Assembly: GCF_014145455.1 (NCBI RefSeq)
Contig: NZ_JACIVB010000054.1
Span: forward strand, 124,001 to 188,000
Source: Limosilactobacillus rudii
Lineage (GTDB): Bacteria; Bacillota; Bacilli; Lactobacillales; Lactobacillaceae
Direction of reading: 5' to 3'
DNA: 64,000 bases
A program made the translations under genes and the position numbers. Shown here piece after piece: positions 8,472 through 16,506 of the stretch; within the stretch, counting starts at the first letter, position 1, and each line of letters opens with the position of its first letter. The notes beneath the pieces are model-generated. The model worked only from the letters and a program-made list of their open reading frames with translations. It ran no database searches and was not told the DNA's origin.

Positions 8472-9940
8472 TGGAATTACAAGACCATGATTTAGTTTCG
8501 ATTCAAAAAGTTCGCAACTTGATAAGTGCTGCTAAAGAAGCTCAGGCTATTTATAAAAACTATACGCAGAAAAAGATAGATGAAGTATGTCAAGCAATAG
8601 CAGATATTGGTGTCTCGAATAGTAGGCAATTAGCAATTGCTGCAAACAAAGAAACTGGATTTGGAAATGTTGAAGATAAGGTTATAAAAAATATTTTTGC
8701 ATCGAAAGTTGTAAATGAGCGATATAGAGATACAAAAACAATTGGCATTATCAATAGTGACTATAAAACAAAGATAGTAGATATTGGAGAACCGGTTGGT
8801 GTGATTGCTGGCCTTATTCCTTCAACTAATCCAACATCGTCTGTTTTTTATAAAACTATAGTTTCCTTAAAAGCAGGTAATGCAATTATTTTTTCACCAC
8901 ATCCAAATGCAAAAAAATGTATTTTGGAAGCTGTAAGGCTTATTAGAGAAGAACTAAAAAGACTAAATGTTCCGGTTAACTTAGTATCAAGCATCCATGA
9001 TTTAACTCTTGATGCAACAAATGAATTGATGCGTAATCAAGATACAAAATTAATTCTTGCAACTGGAGGAACTAAAATGGTTCGTGCAGCTTACTCATCA
9101 GGAACGCCTGCATTAGGAGTGGGGCCAGGCAATGGGCCAGCGTATATTGAAAAAAGTGCTAATATAGCTCAAGCGGTTAAAAGAATTATTGAATCGAAAA
9201 CCTTTGATAACGGAACTATTTGTGCATCAGAACAATCAGTATTGGTTGATAGAACAATAGATGAATTAGTAAGACAAAACTTTCAAAAGTTTAACGGTTA
9301 CTTTATGGATAATGAAGAAACTAAAAAGGTTTCAAAATATATTATGCGTAGTAACGGGACAATGAATCCGCAAATTGTTGGTAAAACTGCCCAGCAAATA
9401 GCTATTTTAGCAGGTATAAAAATACCACCATACGCAAAAATACTAATTGCAACAGGAAAAATCGATAATATTAATATTAAAAATCCTTATGCAAGAGAAA
9501 AGCTGGCTCCAATTTTAACCTATTACGTTATTGAGAACTCTACTCAAGCAATTAACATAGCAAATCAACTTTTAAAAGTTGAGGGAGCAGGCCACACTGC
9601 AATGATTCATTCAGAAAATAAATCGATAATCACAAAATACGGCGAGAAAGTTCTTGCTTCAAGGATTTTGGTTAATTCGCCTGGTTCTTTAGGAGGTATC
9701 GGTGCGACTGTTAACCTGAATCCAGCTTTAACGTTAGGATGTGGTGCAATAGGAGGAAGTTCAACGTCTGACAATGTTTCTCCTCTTAACTTAATAAATA
9801 TAAGAAGAGAAGCATTTGGAGTTCGAGATTTAGATGAAATAAAGAAAGAATTTCATCAGTTCAAAGAAGAAACAACGGTTAGTGATGAAGTACTTGTACG
9901 AAATGTAGTAACACAAGTACTAAAGGAATTAGGTTATTAA
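8471..9940 (+). CDS. eutE: CoA-acylating acetaldehyde dehydrogenase EutE
   Basis: Oxidises acetaldehyde with NAD+ and CoA to acetyl-CoA inside the microcompartment. The 489 residues show the aldehyde dehydrogenase fold: GLIPSTNPTSSVFYKT, HPNAKKC, LATGGTKMVRAAYSSGTPALGVGPGN and the catalytic cysteine in FDNGTICASEQS near residue 250. Unlike enterobacterial EutE, the N-terminus enters the catalytic domain at once with no targeting helix. Instead the last 16 residues (EVLVRNVVTQVLKELG) form an encapsulation-peptide-like amphipathic helix after a linker. The start overlaps the eutK stop by one base. Its acetyl-CoA needs a phosphotransacetylase, which is not seen in this window. Confidence 0.94.
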   Translation: MELQDHDLVSIQKVRNLISAAKEAQAIYKNYTQKKIDEVCQAIADIGVSNSRQLAIAANKETGFGNVEDKVIKNIFASKVVNERYRDTKTIGIINSDYKTKIVDIGEPVGVIAGLIPSTNPTSSVFYKTIVSLKAGNAIIFSPHPNAKKCILEAVRLIREELKRLNVPVNLVSSIHDLTLDATNELMRNQDTKLILATGGTKMVRAAYSSGTPALGVGPGNGPAYIEKSANIAQAVKRIIESKTFDNGTICASEQSVLVDRTIDELVRQNFQKFNGYFMDNEETKKVSKYIMRSNGTMNPQIVGKTAQQIAILAGIKIPPYAKILIATGKIDNINIKNPYAREKLAPILTYYVIENSTQAINIANQLLKVEGAGHTAMIHSENKSIITKYGEKVLASRILVNSPGSLGGIGATVNLNPALTLGCGAIGGSSTSDNVSPLNLINIRREAFGVRDLDEIKKEFHQFKEETTVSDEVLVRNVVTQVLKELGY

Positions 9941-9959
9941 TTTTTAAGGAGGATTTATT

Positions 9960-10259
9960 ATGTCAAATACAAATGCTTTAGGTATGGTAGAAAGTAAAGG
10001 TCTAGTTGGAGCAATTGAAGCTGCAGATGCAATGGTAAAGGCAGCAAACGTAACCCTAATTGGTCAAGAAAAGATTGGTGCAGGATTAGTAACAGTTATG
10101 GTTCGCGGTGATGTTGGTGCTGTAAAAGCTGCTACAGATGCTGGTGCTTCAGCATGTGAAAAAGCCGGGGAACTAGTATCTGTATGGGTAATCCCACGTC
10201 CACATAGTGAAGTAAACGCAATCTTACCTCAATTAAATAGTTCAAGTAATAACGAATAA
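9960..10259 (+). CDS. eutM: Microcompartment shell protein EutM (BMC-H hexamer)
   Basis: A 99-residue single BMC-domain protein, expected to be the most abundant hexagonal shell tile. It has the family start [20 protein letters not shown] and the pore-proximal segment [24 protein letters not shown], with the usual VIPRPH end. A strong AAGGAGG ribosome binding site precedes ATG 9960, consistent with high expression compared with neighbours. It lies 19 bases after eutE. PduA/EutM-type proteins are very similar; context gives the name. Confidence 0.95.
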   Translation: MSNTNALGMVESKGLVGAIEAADAMVKAANVTLIGQEKIGAGLVTVMVRGDVGAVKAATDAGASACEKAGELVSVWVIPRPHSEVNAILPQLNSSSNNE

Positions 10260-10304
10260 TTTTTTTGGAGGTACTGGCTCAGTTAATGTGAAAGGAGGTG
10301 CCTC

Positions 10305-10961
10305 TTGGGAAAACTAATAACAGAAAGTGATGTTAGAAAATTAGTTAAAGATGGAAAGATTAGCAAACATCAAGTGTTTTTCTTGCCAAGGGGTACTATT
10401 CTAACACCATCTGCTAGAGGCTTTTTAATTGATCATCAGGTAAAAATTAATAAAGGTAATTCAAAATTAAATGGGAATAAAGTTGTTATTAATAGGCAAC
10501 GTACTTTTACAAGTAGTTTAGCTACACCTAATATTGATTTTGAAAATTTGGAGTCATTACAAGTTCCGATGCTAGAACTAAAAAATAGGTTAAAGGAACA
10601 AACAATTACTTTGATTAAAATAATTAGTTTATCTGAAAACTATGATGAAAAGCCAAAAGTTATTCAATCTATTATTGAGTTTATAAATGGTATTTTAGTT
10701 GGAGATTTTTATAGATATGATACTAATAAATCTTTAGAGAAAATAAAAATATCAAGCATTAAACTTAATGTTTTAACTGATGAGATTATGTGTTTACTTA
10801 ACCAGTTACAAGTATTAATTGTCGATATTGCAATATCCTTGAGAGCTATTAAAACTTTCTATCCTGATCTTAATAGTCTCGATAGTTATAAGGATATAGT
10901 AAGTTGGCAAGAAGAAGTTCAGAAATGGATTTCAGATGTGTTAAGTATAGATAATAATTAA
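10305..10961 (+). CDS. eutT: EutT-like corrinoid adenosyltransferase family protein
   Basis: The 218-residue protein starts with KLITESDVRKLVKDG and the LPRGTILTPSARGFL motif, matching the N-terminal region of EutT and related Eut proteins. The rest is largely helical, as in the EutT/Cob_adeno_trans fold. It contains only one cysteine (EIMCLLN), so the metal-binding HX11CCX2C motif of Salmonella EutT is missing; Listeria-type EutT also lacks it. TTG 10305 is chosen because AAAGGAGGTG lies 8 bases upstream. With the PduO-type enzyme at 1497 the locus has two candidate adenosyltransferases. Activity is inferred, not shown by catalytic residues. Confidence 0.7.
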   Translation: MGKLITESDVRKLVKDGKISKHQVFFLPRGTILTPSARGFLIDHQVKINKGNSKLNGNKVVINRQRTFTSSLATPNIDFENLESLQVPMLELKNRLKEQTITLIKIISLSENYDEKPKVIQSIIEFINGILVGDFYRYDTNKSLEKIKISSIKLNVLTDEIMCLLNQLQVLIVDIAISLRAIKTFYPDLNSLDSYKDIVSWQEEVQKWISDVLSIDNN

Positions 10962-11016
10962 AGGTTTCTGGTAAATAAGCAGTTTTAACTGGTTTAATTA
11001 AGAAAAGGCTGAGAAT

Positions 11017-11619
11017 ATGAGATCTGTTGAATTAGAGGAATTTATTCAAAAAATTACAGATCAAGTACTAGCAGAGTTAGATTTGAAAGAACAGAGTGTT
11101 GAATTTAATGCGAAACGGGAATCATATCCTAAATGGGTTATTGATAAAATATCGTCAAACTTTAAATGTCAACTGAATGCAAAGCAGGATAGCACCGCTA
11201 TCCTGCTTTGTTTATCTAAGCTAACGTTAACAGATGTATTAGCTATTTCAAACTTAATCGGAATTGATGATACATCAAAAAGGGTACTTGATTATTTATA
11301 TAAAGGATTACCAGTTTGGATTATTTCTAATAAACAAAATTATATAACTAATAATCAGAGATATGCAGTTCGTAAGAATATAAGTGAAGCGCTCAATAAA
11401 TTAGAAAAGTACGGTATTTTATTTATTCATACAGAAAAAGAATTAAATAACAATATTTCTATTCTTAAAAAGAAATATTCAATTAGGGTTCCTAAACATT
11501 TTATAACTTTGGAAGAAGTTCAAAGAAGAAGTTATAAAGGAGAACATCTGCTAAATATAAATGAAGTGCCAACTGATTTAGCAAAAGAATGGATAAATGA
11601 AAGAGGTGAAAAAGCATGA
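11017..11619 (+). CDS. BMC-operon-associated protein (TIGR02536-like), function unknown
   Basis: A 200-residue soluble protein of a type found in ethanolamine and propanediol microcompartment operons. No catalytic motif is recognised. The first 20 residues (VELEEFIQKITDQVLAEL) form an amphipathic helix like an encapsulation peptide, so it may be luminal. The middle has LLCLSKLTLTDVLAISNLIGI and KGLPVWIISN, suggesting a flavoprotein-like alpha/beta core. The coding sequence contains a perfect 14-bp inverted repeat at 11180-11210. The 3' end overlaps eutH by four bases (ATGA). Family name is from memory of operon context and is tentative. Confidence 0.65.
   Translation: MRSVELEEFIQKITDQVLAELDLKEQSVEFNAKRESYPKWVIDKISSNFKCQLNAKQDSTAILLCLSKLTLTDVLAISNLIGIDDTSKRVLDYLYKGLPVWIISNKQNYITNNQRYAVRKNISEALNKLEKYGILFIHTEKELNNNISILKKKYSIRVPKHFITLEEVQRRSYKGEHLLNINEVPTDLAKEWINERGEKA
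11180..11210 (+). repeat. Perfect 14-bp inverted repeat inside a eut coding sequence
   Basis: CAAAGCAGGATAGC, a 3-base ACC loop, then the exact complement GCTATCCTGCTTTG. The RNA would be a very stable hairpin in the middle of the operon, between the shell/enzyme genes and eutH-Q-S-J-P-N. A short T-rich stretch (TTTGTTTATC) follows. Confidence 0.75.
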
Positions 11620-12704
11620 GTATAAATGAAATTATTATGTATATAATGGTAATTTTTATGGCTTTAGGTGCTTTAGATAGATGCTTTGATAATAAATTTG
11701 GTTTAGGTGCGAAATTTGAAGAAGGAATAAATGCAATGGGGGATTTGGCTTTATCAATGGTTGGAATCATGATTTTAGCTCCTATTATTGCTAAATTACT
11801 CTCGCCAATTGTTGTTCCAGTGTATAAGGCTCTTGGGGCAGATCCATCAATGTTTGCAACAAGTTTAATTGCTATTGATATGGGTGGTTATCAGCTTGCA
11901 CAGCAAATGGCGTTAAATACTCAGGCAGGAATGTTTGCGGCTGTTATTCTTGGTTCAATGATGGGACCAACTATTGTATTTACTATTCCGGTTGCACTAG
12001 GACTTATTAGAAAAGAAGATCACCGCTTCCTTGCTATGGGAGTATTGGCAGGGATGATTACGATCCCAATTGGTTGTTTTGTTGGTGGTTTAGTTATGAA
12101 GCTGCCATTAATGATGATATTGAAGAACTTAGTACCGATTATTTTATTTGCATTGTTAATTGCGTTGGGTCTATGGAAAATTCCTGAACAGATGATTAAA
12201 GGCTTTGCCGGCTTTGGTAAGTTTATTGTTTGGGTTGGAACAGTTGGATTAGCATTAGGTGCTGTTCAATCAATGATTGGTAAAAAATTATTGCCAGGTA
12301 TGGATAATGTACAGCCAGCAATTCAAACAGTTGGTGGAATTGCCTTAACATTGTCAGGTGCTTTCACCCTTGTATATGTAATTACAAAGGTTTTTAAGAA
12401 GCCGTTAATGAAATTAGGAAAATTATTAGGGATGAATGATGTTGCTGCAGCTGGATTAATTGCTTCATTAGCAAACAATATTCCAATGTTTGAAATGATG
12501 AAAGATATGGACGATCGCGGAAAAGTAATTAATGTTGCATTCGCAGTATCTGCTGCCTTTGTTTTTGGAGATCACCTAGGATTTGTTGCTGGTGTTGCTA
12601 AAACAATGATTTTTCCTATGATAGTTGGAAAATTAGTTGCTGGTATTACAGCGATTATGGTTGCAATGTTTATTGCAGATAAAATGTTGAAAAAGACAAA
12701 ATAA
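11616..12704 (+). CDS. eutH: Ethanolamine permease EutH
   Basis: Integral membrane protein that brings ethanolamine into the cell. The 362 residues contain about ten hydrophobic segments, beginning at the extreme N-terminus (INEIIMYIMVIFMALGALDRC). Family sequence includes FGLGAKFEEGINAMGDLALSM and DMGGYQLAQQMA, and later SLANNIPMFEMMKDM and FGDHLGFVAG. The ATG overlaps the stop of the preceding gene, implying translational coupling. Length matches EutH of Firmicutes. Identification is secure. Confidence 0.95.
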   Translation: MSINEIIMYIMVIFMALGALDRCFDNKFGLGAKFEEGINAMGDLALSMVGIMILAPIIAKLLSPIVVPVYKALGADPSMFATSLIAIDMGGYQLAQQMALNTQAGMFAAVILGSMMGPTIVFTIPVALGLIRKEDHRFLAMGVLAGMITIPIGCFVGGLVMKLPLMMILKNLVPIILFALLIALGLWKIPEQMIKGFAGFGKFIVWVGTVGLALGAVQSMIGKKLLPGMDNVQPAIQTVGGIALTLSGAFTLVYVITKVFKKPLMKLGKLLGMNDVAAAGLIASLANNIPMFEMMKDMDDRGKVINVAFAVSAAFVFGDHLGFVAGVAKTMIFPMIVGKLVAGITAIMVAMFIADKMLKKTK

Positions 12705-12722
12705 TAAGTGGGGATGAACATA

Positions 12723-13178
12723 ATGCAAATGGATCAAGAAGAATTAAAAAGCCTAATCAGAAATATTATTTTAGAGCAATTAAAATCATTAAACATCACC
12801 GATAAGAATAAAACGCAGGATGGCCTAATTTCAGTAGATATACCGTCATGGAATGTGTCAGAAAAAGATAAGATGGACACTGGAAATCCGAATGATGAAG
12901 TCTATACTAAAGACTTTTTTAGCCTAGATGAAAGTAAGCGACTAGGTGCAGGACTGATGGTTATGAAGCAAAGTACTTTTGACTGGACATTAAATTATGA
13001 TGAAATTGATTATGTTATTGATGGGCATCTTGAAGTAGTTGGAAAAAATGGAACTGCCAAAGCTGATAAAGGTCAAATAATTCTTATCCCTAAAGGAAGC
13101 AAGATTAAATTTTCTGCTCCGAACTATGCAAGGTTTATTTATATAACTTATCCTGCTGATTGGGAAAATCAAAAATAA
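12723..13178 (+). CDS. eutQ: EutQ cupin-family acetate kinase-like protein
   Basis: EutQ is a cupin protein; the Salmonella form has acetate kinase activity and helps shell assembly. Here 151 residues are encoded from ATG 12723, chosen because GTGGGGATG lies about nine bases upstream, although the frame is open from 12708. Residues 1-18 ([18 protein letters not shown]) form an encapsulation-peptide-like helix. The cupin core follows, with [24 protein letters not shown] and a late [17 protein letters not shown] segment. It lies directly after eutH and before eutS. Confidence 0.9.
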   Translation: MQMDQEELKSLIRNIILEQLKSLNITDKNKTQDGLISVDIPSWNVSEKDKMDTGNPNDEVYTKDFFSLDESKRLGAGLMVMKQSTFDWTLNYDEIDYVIDGHLEVVGKNGTAKADKGQIILIPKGSKIKFSAPNYARFIYITYPADWENQK

Positions 13179-13192
13179 AAGATGGTGTGATT

Positions 13193-13549
13193 GTGGAAAC
13201 TTCTAAAAATAATTTACCAGAACGAATGATCCAAGAATATGTCCCTGGTAAACAAGTTACATTAGCACATATAATTGCAAATCCTGAAAAGGAAATTTTT
13301 CGCAAATTAGGTATAGATGATAGTAATAATGCACTTGGAATTTTAACAATTACTCCAAGTGAGGCATCTATTATTGCTAGTGATATTGCAACTAAAGCTA
13401 GTGATGTTTCGTTAGGCTTTTTGGACAGGTTTAGTGGTTCAGTGGTTATTTGTGGTGAGGTATCTGATGTTGAAGAAGCTTTGAAGGAGGTTACCGATCA
13501 GTTAAAATCTGTACTGCACTTTTCAGTACCTTCTATTACTAGGACGTAA
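13193..13549 (+). CDS. eutS: Microcompartment shell protein EutS/PduU (circularly permuted BMC)
   Basis: A 118-residue shell protein with the family-specific N-terminal [22 protein letters not shown], which forms the small beta-barrel over the pore, followed by the permuted BMC fold ([26 protein letters not shown]). The frame is open to TTG 13160, overlapping eutQ, but GTG 13193 is preferred since EutS proteins begin a few residues before this motif; GTG 13187 is an alternative. In many operons eutS is the first gene, so its place here after eutQ is a rearranged order. Confidence 0.92.
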   Translation: METSKNNLPERMIQEYVPGKQVTLAHIIANPEKEIFRKLGIDDSNNALGILTITPSEASIIASDIATKASDVSLGFLDRFSGSVVICGEVSDVEEALKEVTDQLKSVLHFSVPSITRT

Positions 13550-13568
13550 ATAATTTGGAGCTAGGTAG

Positions 13569-14411
13569 ATGGATATTAATATAAAGAAAGCTAATGCAAA
13601 TTTAGTTGATTTTGCTCAAGTAGTTAATTCGGAGCATTCAGTTAGAAAATTACTTGCTAGTGAAAAAATAAAGGTTGGTGTTGATTTAGGTACATCATCG
13701 ATTGTTTTAACGGTGCTCGATAAAGATAATAAGCCTATTTATGGTGCCTATGAGTATGCTAATGCGGTTCAAGATGGTATTGTAGTTAATTATTTGGAAA
13801 CTGTAAAAATTTTGCAGAGACTAAAGCAACGAGCAGAAGCGGTTTTACAAAGAAATTTAGTTACTGCGTGCGGGGCTATTCCACCAGAAACAGGAAATAG
13901 TAGCGCAAAAATAGTATCAAACGTAATCGAAGCGGCTGAATTTAAGTGTACGCATATAGTAGATGAACCGACTGCAGCAGGGAAATTTCTTCACGTTGCG
14001 GATGGAACGGTTGTTGATGTTGGTGGGGGAACCACTGGGATCAGCGTTTTTAAAAATGATAACTTGATAAAGTCTATTGATGAACCAACAGGTGGTACTC
14101 ATATGACATTGGTATTATCAGGATACTATCGAATTAGTTATGATGAAGCTGAAAAGCTAAAACGAGATAAAACGAAAGAAAAAGAAGTATATCCAGTAAT
14201 AAAGCCAGTTGTGGAGAAAATGGCAACTATTACTATTGGTGCATTCAAGAACAAGGAAAAAATATTACCGATTTATGTTGTTGGCGGTTCTACAAATTTT
14301 GATGAGTTTGAGACAACTTTTTCAAAAATTTTGCAAACTAATGTAATAAAGCCAATGTATCCTCAGTTTGTTACACCTTTAGGAATAGCGATGTATGATG
14401 AGGATGATTAA
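13569..14411 (+). CDS. eutJ: EutJ actin-like chaperone family protein
   Basis: A 280-residue actin/Hsp70-fold protein conserved in microcompartment operons, proposed to act in protein quality control or reactivation. Visible signatures are VGVDLGTSSIVLTVLD near residue 36 (phosphate 1), VVDVGGGTTGISVF near residue 150 (phosphate 2) and YVVGGSTNFDEFE near residue 240 (adenosine). Its first 35 residues precede the ATPase fold, as in EutJ/PduJ-adjacent chaperones. A TGGAGCTAGG element lies upstream of ATG 13569. The biochemical role is not established in any species, to my knowledge. Confidence 0.9.
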   Translation: MDINIKKANANLVDFAQVVNSEHSVRKLLASEKIKVGVDLGTSSIVLTVLDKDNKPIYGAYEYANAVQDGIVVNYLETVKILQRLKQRAEAVLQRNLVTACGAIPPETGNSSAKIVSNVIEAAEFKCTHIVDEPTAAGKFLHVADGTVVDVGGGTTGISVFKNDNLIKSIDEPTGGTHMTLVLSGYYRISYDEAEKLKRDKTKEKEVYPVIKPVVEKMATITIGAFKNKEKILPIYVVGGSTNFDEFETTFSKILQTNVIKPMYPQFVTPLGIAMYDEDD

Positions 14412-14414
14412 TAT

Positions 14415-14852
14415 ATGCTTAAAGCAATATTTATAGGTTCTGTAGGGTGCGGGAAGACTACGTTATGTCAACGGATATTAAATAAAAATTTAGAATATGA
14501 AAAAACGCAGGCCGTTCAATTTTATGCTCAAAACTCACTAATTGATACGCCAGGTGAATTTACTGATAATCGGAGGCTATATAGCGCTCTTTCAGTATCG
14601 GCAAGTGATGTTGATTTGATATTTTTACTACAAAGTGTTACAGAAAAACGCCAAACGTTCGCTCCAGGGTTTGGAAGTATGTTTTCTAAGCCTATATACG
14701 GAATAGTGACAAAGATAGATTTAAGCCAAGATTCTAGTGAGCTAAAGTATGCAAAAGAGCAATTAACTTTAGCCGGTGCAAAAAAAGTGATATTTGTCTC
14801 GGCTAAGGAAAATGAAGGAATAGAACAGATAAAAGAAATTTTAAATGCTTAA
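14415..14852 (+). CDS. eutP: EutP/PduV small GTPase-like protein
   Basis: A 145-residue P-loop protein. Walker A GSVGCGKTTL lies at residues 8-17, the G3-like DTPGEF near residue 45, the guanine specificity TKID near residue 97 and SAKENEG near residue 130. EutP of Salmonella has acetate kinase activity and PduV associates with shells and filaments. The ATG lies four bases after eutJ with the ribosome binding site inside the eutJ end. Its exact activity here cannot be read from sequence. Confidence 0.9.
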   Translation: MLKAIFIGSVGCGKTTLCQRILNKNLEYEKTQAVQFYAQNSLIDTPGEFTDNRRLYSALSVSASDVDLIFLLQSVTEKRQTFAPGFGSMFSKPIYGIVTKIDLSQDSSELKYAKEQLTLAGAKKVIFVSAKENEGIEQIKEILNA

Positions 14853-14874
14853 GCGTGCAAGGAGATGAACAGAT

Positions 14875-15150
14875 GTGTATATGGCAAAAGTAGTGGGGAC
14901 GATAGTATCTACCCAAAAGGATAATGCATTAATTGGTAAAAAATTAATGATTGTTCAGCCTGTCGATATTAATAAGGAAAATATCCGATATGAAGAGGTT
15001 GCAATTGATACAGTAGGTGCAGGTATTGGTGAATACGTATTAATTGCAAGAGGAGCCGGTGCTCGAATTGCAGATAGTGGTGAAAATACTAATAAGAAAA
15101 GTGTGAGTGATTGCTCGATTGTTGGAATAATCGACCGTTTTGATAGTTAG
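14875..15150 (+). CDS. eutN: Microcompartment vertex protein EutN (BMC-P pentamer)
   Basis: A 91-residue EutN/CcmL-family protein that closes the shell at its twelve vertices. It shows AKVVGTIVSTQKDNALIGKKLMIV at the start and DTVGAGIGEYVLIARGAGAR near residues 45-64, then the terminal SIVGIIDRFDS. GTG 14875 is chosen because AAGGAGA lies nine bases upstream; ATG 14881 is the alternative. It is the only pentamer gene in the window, which is enough for a complete shell together with EutM, K, L and S. Confidence 0.94.
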   Translation: MYMAKVVGTIVSTQKDNALIGKKLMIVQPVDINKENIRYEEVAIDTVGAGIGEYVLIARGAGARIADSGENTNKKSVSDCSIVGIIDRFDS

Positions 15151-15159
15151 TATAAGAAA

Positions 15160-15918
15160 ATGCGTGAGATTAAATTATTAAATGGCTTTAACTTTCGTGA
15201 TATTGGTGGATATAAAACTTACGAAGGTTTAGAAACAAAGTGGCATAAAATAGTTCGCTCGAGTTATTTATCAGAGTTGTCACAATTTGATCAACAGGTT
15301 CTGTTTAGATATGGTATTAGGAATATAATTGACTTACGAACTGTTAAAGAAGTAAGTCAATATCCGGATAAGTATAATTCGGCAATTAATTATATAAATG
15401 TTCCTATCTTAGATAGTGATTTAACTCAGAATATGACAAGAAATATGAATAAATTAGATTATAAATCTAGTTTTCAACATATGCTGCAAGTATATAGTTT
15501 GATGATTACAGATAAGCAAGCACAGGAAGCTTACCATAAAATTATGGAATTACTTGCAGAGAACAATAATTGTACATTAATCCATTGTTCCGCTGGTAAG
15601 GATCGAACAGGTATAGTTATAATCTTATTTCTTAAAGTACTAGGAGTTAATGATGGGGATATTTTAACTGACTACTTAATGACTAATGAGGTTTCATCAT
15701 TACGTATTAATAATCGGATGAATGAGTTTAAGGAAAAAGGAGCTAGCTTTGAAAAATTAAAGGCAATATTTAATCTATCGACAGTAAATTATTATTACTA
15801 TGAACAGGCTCAATCCATTATTACTAAAAGGTATAATGGGCTTGAATCATATTTTTATAACCAATTAGGAATAGATCAGTGTTTAAGGGAGAAGCTTAAG
15901 AAAAAATATTTATGTTGA
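15160..15918 (+). CDS. Tyrosine-protein/dual-specificity phosphatase (Y_phosphatase3 family)
   Basis: A 252-residue phosphatase. The P-loop CX5R signature is HCSAGKDRTG near residues 143-152, with the family N-terminal NFRDIGGYKT and the general-acid region around NVPILDSD. Such proteins dephosphorylate tyrosine or phosphoinositides, and some are secreted by pathogens, but no signal peptide is present here. The gene follows eutN by nine bases with a poor ribosome binding site and is read as part of the eut transcript. A phosphatase is not a standard eut gene; its substrate is unknown. It could regulate a microcompartment protein or simply be co-transcribed. Confidence 0.85.
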   Translation: MREIKLLNGFNFRDIGGYKTYEGLETKWHKIVRSSYLSELSQFDQQVLFRYGIRNIIDLRTVKEVSQYPDKYNSAINYINVPILDSDLTQNMTRNMNKLDYKSSFQHMLQVYSLMITDKQAQEAYHKIMELLAENNNCTLIHCSAGKDRTGIVIILFLKVLGVNDGDILTDYLMTNEVSSLRINNRMNEFKEKGASFEKLKAIFNLSTVNYYYYEQAQSIITKRYNGLESYFYNQLGIDQCLREKLKKKYLC

Positions 15919-15934
15919 AAAGGGGGCTTCTTTA

Positions 15935-16477
15935 GTGATTAATATTGGAGTATTTGTTGGTAGTCTTAGTCAGAATTCATATAGTCAAAAAATAGCTAGC
16001 TATTTAATGAATAAGAACAAGATTGCTAAATTTTTCCAGATAAATTATGATATTTTACCTCTCTATAATCCAGATTTAGAAAAAAATCCTCCATTAGAAT
16101 GGCAGGTCATTCGCAGTGTGGTGGATAAGATGGATGCATTATTAATCGTTACTCAAGAATATAATTTTTCGATACCTGGTGGCTTAAAGAATGCGATAGA
16201 TGTTTTATCAGTACCATCTCCGCAACCACATATTTATCAAAAACCGGCATTAGTAATTACCGACTCATCAGGCGCACGAGGGGGAGCAAATGCTAATGCC
16301 CATATTCAGCAGCTATTACGATATATTGGAATGAATGTGATGAATAAATTTGTGACAATTGGAAACGTTCAAGGTATATTTGATGATAATAACTTGACTG
16401 ATAAAAAAATTGCTAAGAGATTAAATAATCTGGTAAATGAATTTATCCAATTCACCGAGACCAGTAAAAGAAGTTAG
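15935..16477 (+). CDS. NAD(P)H-dependent FMN reductase family protein
   Basis: A 180-residue flavodoxin-fold oxidoreductase. GVFVGSLSQNSYSQKIA at residues 5-21 is the FMN phosphate-binding segment, and TQEYNFSIPGGLKNAIDVLS near residues 73-92 is the family motif. GTG 15935 is supported by AAAAGGGGG upstream. It is the last gene before the operon terminator. Reduced flavin from such an enzyme could help reduce cob(III)alamin to cob(II)alamin for the adenosyltransferases, a role otherwise played by PduS or flavodoxin; this is inference. Confidence 0.85.
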   Translation: MINIGVFVGSLSQNSYSQKIASYLMNKNKIAKFFQINYDILPLYNPDLEKNPPLEWQVIRSVVDKMDALLIVTQEYNFSIPGGLKNAIDVLSVPSPQPHIYQKPALVITDSSGARGGANANAHIQQLLRYIGMNVMNKFVTIGNVQGIFDDNNLTDKKIAKRLNNLVNEFIQFTETSKRS

Positions 16478-16506
16478 GCCTCGTTTTATGATTAGAAAAG
16501 TATTTT

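Noticed and set aside
11180-11210. EutV-responsive antitermination hairpin
   Set aside because: The EutV target is a pair of small hairpins with conserved loop bases; here there is one long hairpin with an ACC loop, and no EutVW genes are seen.
2362-16477. Propanediol utilisation (pdu) operon, as usual in L. reuteri
   Set aside because: EutB, EutC, EutA, EutH, EutL and EutQ are clear, and no PduCDE diol dehydratase subunits are present.
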